Assembly (NCBI RefSeq): GCF_009828025.1
Contig: NZ_WTYA01000002.1
Location: forward strand, 62,001-126,000
Reading direction: 5' to 3'
DNA length: 64,000 nt
Source of the DNA: Qipengyuania algicida
GTDB taxonomy: Bacteria; Pseudomonadota; Alphaproteobacteria; Sphingomonadales; Sphingomonadaceae
Positions within the stretch are counted from its first letter, which is position 1; the number at the start of each line of letters is the position of its first letter. Positions 44,244 to 52,670 of this stretch are shown in pieces. The notes beneath the pieces were generated by a model. It saw nothing but the letters and a program-made list of their open reading frames with translations. It was not told where the DNA came from and ran no database searches. Made by a program: the position numbers and the translations under genes.

Positions 44244-46028
44244 ATGGCCCAAAATGTCTCCGAATTCGTCTGGAAACGCCTCAAGGAATGGGGTCTCGAT
44301 AGAGTTTACGGCTATCCCGGCGATGGTGTCGGCGGGCTCGACGTCGCGCTACAAAAAGCCAGCGATTTCATGCATTATGTGCAAGTCCGCCATGAAGAAA
44401 TGGCGGCCTTTATGGCGTCTGCCCATGCCAAATTCACCGGACAGCCGGGCCTGTGCTATGCCACCAGCGGCCCGGGCGCGGTTCACCTGCTGACCGGGCT
44501 TTATGATGCGAAGCTCGACCATGTCCCAGTTGTTGCGATTTGCGGCCAGCAGGCCCGCACCGCACTGGGCGCGAGCTATCAGCAGGAAGTCGACCTGCAG
44601 AACCTGTTCTCCGATGTGACCGAATATGTGATCACCGCCACCGTGCCCGAACAGGTGCGCACCTGCATCGACCGCGCGGTCCGCATTGCGCAGGCCAAGC
44701 GTGCGGTGACCGCCGTGATCATCCCCAACGACTTGCAGGAACTCGCCTATGAAGACCCGCCGGTCGCGCACAGCGCCACCCATACCGGCGTGGGCTACCC
44801 TGGGAAGGCAGGAACGCCCGAACGCGCCGATCTGGAAAAGGCGGCCGAAATACTCAATTCGGGCAAGAAGGTCGCCATGCTGGTCGGTGCAGGTGCGCTG
44901 GGAGCGACCGACGAAGTTATCGCAGTGGCCGACAGACTCGGCGCCGGCTGTGCCAAGGCGTTGCTGGGCAAGGCCGTACTTCCCGACGATCTGCCGTGGG
45001 TAACCGGACAAATTGGCCTGCTTGGCACCAAGCCCAGTTGGGATCTGATGAAGGAATGCGACACCTTCCTGATGGTCGGCTCGGCATTCCCCTACAGCGA
45101 ATTCCTGCCTGAGCCCGGCGATGCGCGCGGGGTGCAGATCGATATCGATGGCGCGAACCTGTCGCTACGCTATCCGATGGAATACAACCTTGTCGGCGAT
45201 GCCAAGGAAACCCTCGCCGCACTGCTGCCGCTGCTGCGCCAGCAGGACGATCATAGCTGGCGTTACACAATCGCAAGCAATCTGTCCGATTGGTGGAAGC
45301 TGGTCGAAGACCGCGCGATGGTCGATGCCACGCCGATCAATCCACAGCGCATCTTCCACGAGCTGTCGCCCCTGCTGCCAGACGATGTGATCATGACCGG
45401 CGATTCAGGCTCGGTCGCCAACTGGTATGCGCGCGACATCAAGATGCGGCGCGGGATGATGGGTTCGCTGTCGGGCGGGCTGGCATCGCTGGGCGCGGCA
45501 ACCCCCTATGCCGTGGCCGCCAAATTCGCTCATCCGCACCGCCCGGTGATCGGCTTCATCGGCGATGGGGCGATGCAGATGAACGGGCTTAATGTGATGA
45601 TCACGGTGGGCAAATACTGGCGCGAATGGGCCGATCCACGGTTCATCATCATGGTGCTCAACAATGAAGACCTCAATCAGGTCACCTGGGAAGAGCGGGT
45701 CATGCTGGGCGAAGGGCGCACGCCGCTGACCCAGTCGGTGCCCAATTTCCCCTACGCCAAATATGCCGAACTGGTCGGGCTCGAAGGGTTCTATTGCGAC
45801 GAACCCGACAAGATCGCCGATACTTGGAAGGCCGCGCTCGCCTGCGACAAGCCGTGTATCGTCGAATTCAAGTCAGATCCCGAAGTGCCGCCCTTGCCGC
45901 CGCATATCAGCCTGAAGGACGCGAAGAATTTCATGATGATGATGCGCAACGAGCCCGAGCGGGGCGAGGTGATCTACGACAGCCTGCGCCAGATGTTCTC
46001 GCGAGTGATTGGATCACACGATGACTAG
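44244..46028 (+). CDS. ThDP-dependent enzyme, pyruvate oxidase (PoxB)-like
   Basis: A 594-residue thiamine diphosphate enzyme of the acetolactate synthase/pyruvate oxidase superfamily. The activating glutamate is Glu51 (RHEEMAAFMA), the central domain holds the FAD/nucleotide-type fold (VAMLVGAGALGATDEV), and the ThDP motif starts GDGAMQMNGLN. About 30 residues separate GDG from the closing NN, longer than the usual 24-27, because of the insert KYWREWADPRF. PoxB oxidises pyruvate to acetate at the membrane with quinone as acceptor; whether this protein uses pyruvate or another 2-oxoacid is unknown. It heads an operon of nine overlapping or touching genes. Confidence 0.83.
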   Translation: MAQNVSEFVWKRLKEWGLDRVYGYPGDGVGGLDVALQKASDFMHYVQVRHEEMAAFMASAHAKFTGQPGLCYATSGPGAVHLLTGLYDAKLDHVPVVAICGQQARTALGASYQQEVDLQNLFSDVTEYVITATVPEQVRTCIDRAVRIAQAKRAVTAVIIPNDLQELAYEDPPVAHSATHTGVGYPGKAGTPERADLEKAAEILNSGKKVAMLVGAGALGATDEVIAVADRLGAGCAKALLGKAVLPDDLPWVTGQIGLLGTKPSWDLMKECDTFLMVGSAFPYSEFLPEPGDARGVQIDIDGANLSLRYPMEYNLVGDAKETLAALLPLLRQQDDHSWRYTIASNLSDWWKLVEDRAMVDATPINPQRIFHELSPLLPDDVIMTGDSGSVANWYARDIKMRRGMMGSLSGGLASLGAATPYAVAAKFAHPHRPVIGFIGDGAMQMNGLNVMITVGKYWREWADPRFIIMVLNNEDLNQVTWEERVMLGEGRTPLTQSVPNFPYAKYAELVGLEGFYCDEPDKIADTWKAALACDKPCIVEFKSDPEVPPLPPHISLKDAKNFMMMMRNEPERGEVIYDSLRQMFSRVIGSHDD

Positions 46029-46950
46029 GATTGCGCGTTTGATCGCAATCGCCGCAACCACTGCCCTCACACTTTCGAAAAAGCGCCAGTTGCAGCGGTC
46101 ACCCGCGGCAACCGGGGCATTGGTGGGACAGTCGCGAACGATTGTGACCGCTGCCAGAAGGCTCAACCGCGCTTCTGGCATGATTGCCGGTTCGGTGCTG
46201 ATCGACAGCGCGATGGAACATTATCGCGGCAATTTCAGCAATCGCGCGATGTGGACACCCCTTGCGACTGCGGCGATGACCATAGGAGCAAGCGCGCATG
46301 GTCTGGGCGATCGCCAGCACGGCGCGCATACAGTACGCGACACGATTTACAGCACGGCTGGGGCGGTCGGCCTGGTGGGCACCGCGTTCCATATCTACAA
46401 CATCACCAAGCAGGTGGGCGGGCTGTCGTGGCAGAACCTGTTCTACGCCGCCCCCCTGGGCGCGCCGGCGGCAATTACCCTGTCCGGCATTACCGGCTTT
46501 CTGGCCGAACGTGTCCGCCACAACCGTCCAGGCACGCCCGAGCTGATCTTTGGCTATCCCGCCGGACAGGTGGTTGCAGGCGGAACCGCGCTGTCCTTGC
46601 TCGCCACCAGCGCCGAGGCTGGCCTGCTGCATTTTCGCGGCGCGTTTCACAACCCCGCTATGCTGCTGCCGGTGACGATGCCGCCCATTTCAGCGGCTCT
46701 TCTGCTGCGCGCGGCGTTGACCGGCAGTGCCGGCAGGATGACGACCTATTTCGTCGGCGCGACCGCCGCGATGGGCCTGGCCGGTGTGGTGTTCCACGCC
46801 TATGGCGTGTCGCGCAATAAAGGCGGGTTCAAGAACTGGCGACAGACCTTGTTCGCCGGACCGCCGTTGCCCGCCCCGCCATCGTTCACCGGACTGGCGC
46901 TGGCCGGTCTTTCCGCCCTGTCCCTGATCCGGAGAGCGCGCCGTGGCTGA
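46021..46950 (+). CDS. Internally duplicated multi-helix membrane protein with four conserved histidines
   Basis: A 309-residue inner-membrane protein with about eight hydrophobic segments; I recognise no named family. It is a tandem duplication. Repeat 1 (~58-160) has EHYRGNFSNRAM and GLVGTAFHIYNITKQVGG then LFYAAPLGAP; repeat 2 (~195-300) has LHFRGAFHNPAM and GLAGVVFHAYGVSRNKGG then LFAGPPLPAP. Each repeat keeps two His at nearly the same spacing: 67/124 and 204/259. Such paired His in helices could bind haem b. It overlaps the ThDP gene by eight bases and the gluconate dehydrogenase subunit-3-like gene by eight, so it is produced with them. An electron-transfer or anchoring role is inferred, not shown. 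Confidence 0.8.
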   Translation: MTRIARLIAIAATTALTLSKKRQLQRSPAATGALVGQSRTIVTAARRLNRASGMIAGSVLIDSAMEHYRGNFSNRAMWTPLATAAMTIGASAHGLGDRQHGAHTVRDTIYSTAGAVGLVGTAFHIYNITKQVGGLSWQNLFYAAPLGAPAAITLSGITGFLAERVRHNRPGTPELIFGYPAGQVVAGGTALSLLATSAEAGLLHFRGAFHNPAMLLPVTMPPISAALLLRAALTGSAGRMTTYFVGATAAMGLAGVVFHAYGVSRNKGGFKNWRQTLFAGPPLPAPPSFTGLALAGLSALSLIRRARRG

Positions 46951-47584
46951 AAAACCCAGCTTTCCCGGCTACGACACAATGGCGAGGCGCGACACGCAGT
47001 CGTGGAACGAGCCAACCCGGCAAGCCATCGATGCGCGGCTGTCCGTCCCGCGCGAACCGCGTTTCTTCACGGTCGAGGAATGGGATTGCGCCGATGCGCT
47101 GTGCCAGCTGATCATTCCCGGCGTGATCGATCCGCCATTGGTCGCATTGCTCGATGCGGCGCTGCACGATGGCGACGGACACGGGACGCGCACCCAGACG
47201 GTTCCCTATCGGCGCGAAGCGTGGCGGCAGGGCGTCAATGCGCTCGACAGCTGCGCGCGAGGATCGCACGGCAAACCGTTCGCGCAGCTTGGCAAGGACG
47301 ATCAGTCCGCCTTGCTCGAAACCATCCAGCGCGGCGAACCGACTGCGGGGCAATGGGGCGCGATGGAGCCGCAGGATTTCTTCAAGCGCTGTGTGCTGGG
47401 CGACATACCGGCGCTGTTCTATTCCCTGCCGCAAGCGTGGAATGAGATCGGGTTCGGCGGGCCAGCGTCTCCGCGCGGCTATGTCCGGCTGGAGCTGGGC
47501 CATCGCGACCCGTGGGAGGCGGCCGAAGTCGGACCGGATGGCGACAGCGATACAGTAGAACGGAAGAACCGCCATGTGGTCTGA
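46943..47584 (+). CDS. Gluconate 2-dehydrogenase subunit 3-like protein
   Basis: A 213-residue protein resembling the small (gamma) subunit of membrane gluconate 2-dehydrogenase and related FAD sugar dehydrogenases, which chaperones and exports its GMC partner. Visible is the usual N-terminal pattern FFTVEEWDCADALCQLIIPG, then DFFKRCVLGDIPALFYS near residue 150. Unusually there is no twin-arginine signal, so the complex probably stays in the cytoplasm. The GTG at 46943 overlaps the preceding stop by eight bases and its own stop overlaps the first GMC gene by 11, supporting a complex of this protein with one or both GMC subunits. Confidence 0.78.
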   Translation: MAEKPSFPGYDTMARRDTQSWNEPTRQAIDARLSVPREPRFFTVEEWDCADALCQLIIPGVIDPPLVALLDAALHDGDGHGTRTQTVPYRREAWRQGVNALDSCARGSHGKPFAQLGKDDQSALLETIQRGEPTAGQWGAMEPQDFFKRCVLGDIPALFYSLPQAWNEIGFGGPASPRGYVRLELGHRDPWEAAEVGPDGDSDTVERKNRHVV

Positions 47585-49244
47585 TGCATTGAATGCACCG
47601 CGCGCGCGCGATGGCAAGGCGCCCGATGTCCTGCACCAGGGCGGCTGGGTGGAGATGCGCGAATATCGCGACACCGAAGAGGTCGACTTCGTCATCGTCG
47701 GAACCGGCGCTGGCGGCGGCACACTGGCTGCGCGTCTGGCGGAACAGGGGTTCTCCGTCGTGGCGATGGATGCCGGCGGCTGGTTCCGCCCGATCGAGGA
47801 ATTCGCCTCCGACGAAACCGCGCAGGAAATGATCTACTGGAACGATCACCGCGTCACCGATGGTGCCAACCCGCTGACGATGGGCGGTAACAATTCGGGC
47901 AAGGCGATCGGCGGATCGACGGTACATTATGCGATGGTGGCGCTGCGTTTTCGGCCCGAATGGTTCAAGTCGCGCACGCTGCTGGGCTATGGCGCGGACT
48001 GGCCGATCGACTGGCGCGAGATGTGGCATTGGTATGCCGAGGCGGAAAGGCAGCTGAGCATCGCGGGGCCTTTGTCATATCCCTGGGGGCCGAAACGGGG
48101 CCGCTACCCCTTTCGCGCGCATGAGCTGAACGGCGCGGCCAAGCTGCTGGCCGAAGGAGCGCAGAAAACCGGCATCGAGTGGACCGAAACCCCGCTGGCC
48201 ACGCTGTCTGCCCCCTACCGCGATGCCAATGGCACCAGCCCACCCTGCGTCTATCGCGGGTTCTGCCGCTTTGGTTGTTCGACCAATGCAAAGCGCTCCT
48301 CGCTCACCGTGTTCATCCCGCGCGCCTTGGCCGCAGGGGCGGAAGTGCGCGATCTTGCAATGGTGGGTAAAATCGAAACGGGGCCGGACGGGCGGGCCAC
48401 GGGCGTCCATTATCATCGTGATGGCGAGTGGCGGTTCCAGAAGGCCAAGAACGTCATCGTCGCCGGTTATGCGGTGGAAACCCCGCGCCTGCTGCTCAAT
48501 TCGGCAAACGATCGCTTTCCCGACGGGCTTGCCAATTCATCTGGCTTGGTCGGCAAGAACTTGATGACGCAGTCCAATTCCGCCGTCTGGGGCCGGATGG
48601 ACACGCCCGTGCGCAGTTACAAGGGGCCGCCCAGCCTCGCGATCAGCGAACACTGGAATTACGACGACAACAACGATTTCCACGGGGGTTACCTGTGGCT
48701 GGGTCAGGGGCCGATGCCGATCGAATGGGCGGGCGTGCTGACCGGCGCGAAAGGCCTGTGGGGAGACGCGCTGCGCGAGGAGATGCGCGACTATAACCAC
48801 ATGGTCGGGGTCAAGATGGTCGGAGAGACGCTGCCCAACGAGGCGAACCGCGTGACCCTGGCCGACGATGTCGACCAATATGGCCTGAAGGTCGCGCGGA
48901 TCACTTTCAGCTATGGCGACAATGACAAGGCGATGATCGACCACGCGTTGCAGCAGATGCGCGCATCGATCGATGCGGTCGATGCGAGCGACATCTTCGA
49001 CCAGCCCGACGACAATTGCCATCTCGGCGGCACGATCCGCATGGGCGACGATCCCACCACCAGCGTGGTCAATGCCGATGGCCGCAGTTGGGATATTCCC
49101 AATCTGTGGGTCTGTGACGGGTCGCTGTTCCCCACCGTGGGCGGGGTGAACCCATCGCTCACGATCTATGCGCTCGCGCTGCGCATGGCCGACCGGATCG
49201 GCGAAATGAGCAAGCGAGGAGAGCTGTATCGATGCCGCATGTAA
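47574..49244 (+). CDS. GMC-family FAD dehydrogenase (1)
   Basis: A 556-residue GMC oxidoreductase. The FAD motif is FVIVGTGAGGGTLAARLAEQ (residues ~39-58); MGGNNSGKAIGGSTVHYAMV is the GMC signature 1 region; the active-site pair is His in NCHLGGTIRMG and Asn in GGVNPSLTIY. A cysteine cluster PPCVYRGFCRFGC near residue 225 recalls the Cys ligands of the 3Fe-4S cluster in bacterial FAD-glucose dehydrogenase. No signal peptide. Together with the subunit-3-like protein it would oxidise a sugar or sugar acid, passing electrons to a membrane acceptor; the usual cytochrome c subunit is absent from the operon. Confidence 0.86.
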   Translation: MWSDALNAPRARDGKAPDVLHQGGWVEMREYRDTEEVDFVIVGTGAGGGTLAARLAEQGFSVVAMDAGGWFRPIEEFASDETAQEMIYWNDHRVTDGANPLTMGGNNSGKAIGGSTVHYAMVALRFRPEWFKSRTLLGYGADWPIDWREMWHWYAEAERQLSIAGPLSYPWGPKRGRYPFRAHELNGAAKLLAEGAQKTGIEWTETPLATLSAPYRDANGTSPPCVYRGFCRFGCSTNAKRSSLTVFIPRALAAGAEVRDLAMVGKIETGPDGRATGVHYHRDGEWRFQKAKNVIVAGYAVETPRLLLNSANDRFPDGLANSSGLVGKNLMTQSNSAVWGRMDTPVRSYKGPPSLAISEHWNYDDNNDFHGGYLWLGQGPMPIEWAGVLTGAKGLWGDALREEMRDYNHMVGVKMVGETLPNEANRVTLADDVDQYGLKVARITFSYGDNDKAMIDHALQQMRASIDAVDASDIFDQPDDNCHLGGTIRMGDDPTTSVVNADGRSWDIPNLWVCDGSLFPTVGGVNPSLTIYALALRMADRIGEMSKRGELYRCRM

Positions 49245-50812
49245 CCACGCCACCCGCCCAGGACTGGGACCTGATCGTTATCGGCAGCGGGCCGGGCGGC
49301 GCCAGCCTTGCTCAGGCGATTGCACCGGGTGGCAAACGGATACTGATCCTAGAACGCGGCGATTATCTTCCGCGCGAAGAGGCCAATTGGGACCCGCACG
49401 CCGTGTTCGTCGAAGGGCGGTATCAGGCGCAGGAAGACTGGACCAACGCAAAGGGCGATACGCTCCATCCCCAGCTTCACAATTTTGTCGGCGGTAACTC
49501 CAAAGTCTATGGTGCCGCGCTGTTCCGCTTGCGCGAGCGGGACTTTGAGGAAGTCGCCCATAAGAACGGCGTCTCGCCCGCATGGCCGCTCAGCTATGCC
49601 GATTTCGAACCCTGGTACGCAAAAGCGGAAAAGCTGTTCCACGTTCATGGCGAGCGCGGCGAAGATAATACCGAGCCCCATGCCAGCGGCCCCTATCCCT
49701 ATCCGGCAGTCTCCCATGAATCGCGGATAGCGCGGCTGGCCGACGAATTGCGCAGTCAGGGCCTCAACCCGTTCCACATTCCGCTGGGCATCCTGCTCGA
49801 CGAAAAGGATGGCAAGCCGACCCCGACCAGCCCGTGCATCAAATGCAGCTATTTTGACGGCTTTCCCTGCCCGATGAATGGCAAGGCCGATGCGCAGGTG
49901 GTGTGCATCGACCCGATGCTCAAACTTCACGATAACGTCACCTTGTTCACCGGTGCGGAGGCGACTGCGCTCGAAACCGATGCCGCCGGCACAAAGGTCA
50001 CGGCGGTTCATGTCGAGCATAAAGGACAGCGGCTGAAATTCACCGCGCCGGTCGTGGTGGTGGCGGGTGGCGCGCTTTCCAGTGCTCTGCTGCTGCTGCG
50101 CTCCGGCAGCCCGCAACATCCCAGCGGACTCGCCAACGGGTCGGGGCAATTGGGCCGCAACTATATGCGCCACAACATGAGCGTGCAGGTTGCCGTGTCG
50201 CACGAGGCGAACGACACCGTCTTCCAAAAGACACTGGCACTTTCGGACTGGTATTGGGGCGACGAGGATTATCCCTGGCCGATCGGCCTGATCCAGATGA
50301 TGGCGACCAGCCACACCCCGCAATTGAAAGGCGAGAGTCTGCCGCAATGGCTAGAATGGCTGCCCGATTTGCCGTTCGACCAGATCAGCCGCCATTCGAT
50401 GGATTTCTGGCTTCAGGCCGAAGACCTGCCACACCCGGAAAACCGGATCTATTACAAAGATGGCAAAGTTCATCTCGACCTTGTCCACACCGACAATGAA
50501 CCGCTCGATCAACTGCAAAAGCGCCTCCACCGGACGCTGAACGCGGCGGCGCATCCATCGGTGATGCTCGAACGCTCGCTATATCTCGGCAAGCACATCC
50601 CGCTTAGCGGCACGGCGCACCAGTCGGGCACCGCGCGCTTTGGCGACGATCCGGCGACCAGCGTGCTCGACCGAGATTGCCGGGCGCATCAGCTCGACAA
50701 TCTCTACGTTACCGATGCCAGCTTCTTCCCCTCGATCGGCGCGGTCAATCCGACGCTGACGATCATCGCCAACGCTTTGCGTGTGGCCGACATCGTAGGA
50801 GATCGCCTATGA
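49232..50812 (+). CDS. GMC-family FAD dehydrogenase (2)
   Basis: A 526-residue GMC oxidoreductase, divergent from its neighbour. FAD motif DLIVIGSGPGGASLAQAI at residues 13-30, FVGGNSKVYGAALFRLRE near 88, active-site His in AHQSGTARFG and Asn in GAVNPTLTII. A cysteine-rich stretch CIKCSYFDGFPC near residue 200 parallels the cluster in GMC 1. Its start overlaps the previous gene by 13 bases and its stop overlaps the DoxX gene as ATGA. Two different GMC subunits in one operon suggest either two consecutive oxidations or a heteromeric enzyme. No signal peptide. Confidence 0.86.
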   Translation: MPHVTTPPAQDWDLIVIGSGPGGASLAQAIAPGGKRILILERGDYLPREEANWDPHAVFVEGRYQAQEDWTNAKGDTLHPQLHNFVGGNSKVYGAALFRLRERDFEEVAHKNGVSPAWPLSYADFEPWYAKAEKLFHVHGERGEDNTEPHASGPYPYPAVSHESRIARLADELRSQGLNPFHIPLGILLDEKDGKPTPTSPCIKCSYFDGFPCPMNGKADAQVVCIDPMLKLHDNVTLFTGAEATALETDAAGTKVTAVHVEHKGQRLKFTAPVVVVAGGALSSALLLLRSGSPQHPSGLANGSGQLGRNYMRHNMSVQVAVSHEANDTVFQKTLALSDWYWGDEDYPWPIGLIQMMATSHTPQLKGESLPQWLEWLPDLPFDQISRHSMDFWLQAEDLPHPENRIYYKDGKVHLDLVHTDNEPLDQLQKRLHRTLNAAAHPSVMLERSLYLGKHIPLSGTAHQSGTARFGDDPATSVLDRDCRAHQLDNLYVTDASFFPSIGAVNPTLTIIANALRVADIVGDRL

Positions 50813-51312
50813 CCGCCGAAGCTTGGATAGAGCTGTTCGTACGTATCGGGCTGGTGATCCTGTTCTTCCCGTTCAGCGCGCTCGACAAGGTGATTTCCTT
50901 CGGTCACGCAGTGAAACAGGCGCAGGAAATGTTCCCCCGTGCGCTGGCGATCGTGATGATCCTCGTCGGCCTTGGCATCGAAATATTCGCCTCGCTCGGC
51001 GTGGTCACCGGTATCGCCGACCGGCTCGCGGCGCTGATCCTTGCCGGATACTGCGCGGCCACCGCCATGCTGTTCAAACGCTGGTGGGAGCCCGGCGATT
51101 TCTGGTCCGATCCCGATGGCAAGGCGCGCGGATTGTTCTGGGATTTCCTCAAGAACTTCTCGCTCGCAGCGGGTTTTCTGCTGATCGTGGTGGGAACGCA
51201 GGGGCAAGGATTCCACGCCTTCCTATCCGATCCGCTCGGCTCGAGCCACCCCTACGCAACCACTGCACCCGCCGCGCCCACCGCTTATTCTCTGGAGATT
51301 CCTCATGGCTGA
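50809..51312 (+). CDS. DoxX family membrane protein
   Basis: A 167-residue DoxX-like protein with four hydrophobic helices (roughly residues 10-28, 45-63, 70-88 and 112-130). DoxX proteins are small quinone-associated or redox-linked membrane proteins; in thiosulfate:quinone oxidoreductase of Acidianus, DoxA/DoxD are the paradigm. It overlaps GMC 2 by four bases and the cupin gene by eight. Co-translation with two flavin dehydrogenases fits a role in passing electrons to quinone, but this is inference. Confidence 0.82.
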   Translation: MTAEAWIELFVRIGLVILFFPFSALDKVISFGHAVKQAQEMFPRALAIVMILVGLGIEIFASLGVVTGIADRLAALILAGYCAATAMLFKRWWEPGDFWSDPDGKARGLFWDFLKNFSLAAGFLLIVVGTQGQGFHAFLSDPLGSSHPYATTAPAAPTAYSLEIPHG

Positions 51313-51763
51313 CGATGACGACAAAATGGGGCCGCGCCCCGAAGTCCCCTATTGGCACCTGTATGTCGATGAAGATGGGGTGAGCCACCAGAAACAGTGC
51401 CACCTCACCCATTACGAAAAAGCGGCGATGGGTGACGCCGATCCGCAATGGAACAATGAGCAGGAGGACGTGACCTCCACTGTGGTCTTCACCGAACAAC
51501 CCGTAGGATGGGTCGGCGAATGGCACGAAAATCCCAAACCGCAATGGATCATGGTGATGTCCGGCCGCTGGTTCATCGAAAGCATGGACGGCACCCGCAT
51601 CGAGCAGGGGCCGGGAGAATTCAGCCTGGGCGAAGATCAGGGCTGCACCGAGACCGACGGCAAGAACGGCCATCGGTCAGGTACGGTGGGCGATGAACCC
51701 TGCCGGTTGATGTGCGTGCAATTGCACCAGGACCCTGATCGCAGTCCCTGCCCGGACCGCTGA
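51305..51763 (+). CDS. Cupin-fold protein
   Basis: A 152-residue single cupin domain protein. The metal-site region is GEWHENPKPQWIMVMSGRWF (residues ~70-89) followed by GPGEFSLGEDQG, matching cupin motifs 1 and 2 in relaxed form. Soluble, no signal. Small cupins of this sort act as sugar-acid isomerases, decarboxylases or ligand sensors; no assignment is possible. It overlaps DoxX by eight bases and is four bases before the second lactonase gene. Confidence 0.75.
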   Translation: MADDDDKMGPRPEVPYWHLYVDEDGVSHQKQCHLTHYEKAAMGDADPQWNNEQEDVTSTVVFTEQPVGWVGEWHENPKPQWIMVMSGRWFIESMDGTRIEQGPGEFSLGEDQGCTETDGKNGHRSGTVGDEPCRLMCVQLHQDPDRSPCPDR

Positions 51764-51767
51764 CGCG

Positions 51768-52670
51768 ATGGGCATCTGGACGATTATCGACGACCGCTTC
51801 CGTCCGCTGGTGCAAGGCAATGCGGAACTGGAGGTGCTGGGCGAAGGTTTCCGCTGGCTCGAAGGGCCGACATGGTTCGGCGATCACCATTGCCTGCTGT
51901 TCAGCGACATTCCCAACGACCGGATCATGCGTTGGTCCGAAAATGACGGCGTCAGCGTGTTCCGACAGCCCTCGGGATTTACCAACGGCCATGCGCGGGA
52001 CCGACAGGGCCGGTTGATTTCATGCAGCCACCATGATCGCTGCATCACCCGAACCGAATATGACGGCAGCGTCACCGTGCTGGTCGACAGCCACGACGGC
52101 AAGCGCCTGAACGCGCCCAACGATGTCATCGTCAAATCCGATGGGACGATCTGGTTTTCAGACCCTGTCTATGGCCTGCAAAGCGATTTTGAAGGCGGCA
52201 AACAGGAGAGCGAACAACCAGCGCGCTTTTACCGCCTCGATCCCGAAAGCGGCCGGTTGGCGATTGCATCGGACGAATTCATCGGCCCCAACGGCCTTGC
52301 CTTCTCCCCCGATGAAAGCGTGCTCTACGCCGCCGAAACCGGCGATCAGTTCGCCGCCAGTCCCGATCGGGCAATCTACCGTATGGGAATCGGGAAGAGC
52401 GGCTTGCCCGGCAAACGCGAGAAATTCGCCACCGTCTCCCCGGGTTATTGCGATGGGTTCAAGATCGATATCGATGGTAATATCTGGTCGAGTGCTGGCG
52501 ACGGTGTCCATGTGTTTGCGCCCGATGGGGCGCTGATCGGCAAAGTCGAAACGGGTTGCACTATCTCCAACCTCTGCTTCGGTGACCGCAATAACGCGCG
52601 GCTGTTCATGGCAGCGGGTCAACGGCTTCTGTCGATCTTCACCAACACACGCGGCATCAATCCATGCTGA
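51768..52670 (+). CDS. SMP-30/gluconolactonase family lactonase (2)
   Basis: A 300-residue beta-propeller lactonase. Metal ligands are Glu in LEGPTWFGDH (~residue 33), Asn in APNDVIVKSDG and GPNGLAFSPDES, and Asp in YCDGFKIDIDGNIW (~225). It belongs to the bacterial gluconolactonase branch rather than the SMP-30 branch of the protein at 43288. It would open the lactone made by the GMC dehydrogenases in the same operon. The following VOC gene overlaps its stop by seven bases. Confidence 0.87.
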   Translation: MGIWTIIDDRFRPLVQGNAELEVLGEGFRWLEGPTWFGDHHCLLFSDIPNDRIMRWSENDGVSVFRQPSGFTNGHARDRQGRLISCSHHDRCITRTEYDGSVTVLVDSHDGKRLNAPNDVIVKSDGTIWFSDPVYGLQSDFEGGKQESEQPARFYRLDPESGRLAIASDEFIGPNGLAFSPDESVLYAAETGDQFAASPDRAIYRMGIGKSGLPGKREKFATVSPGYCDGFKIDIDGNIWSSAGDGVHVFAPDGALIGKVETGCTISNLCFGDRNNARLFMAAGQRLLSIFTNTRGINPC

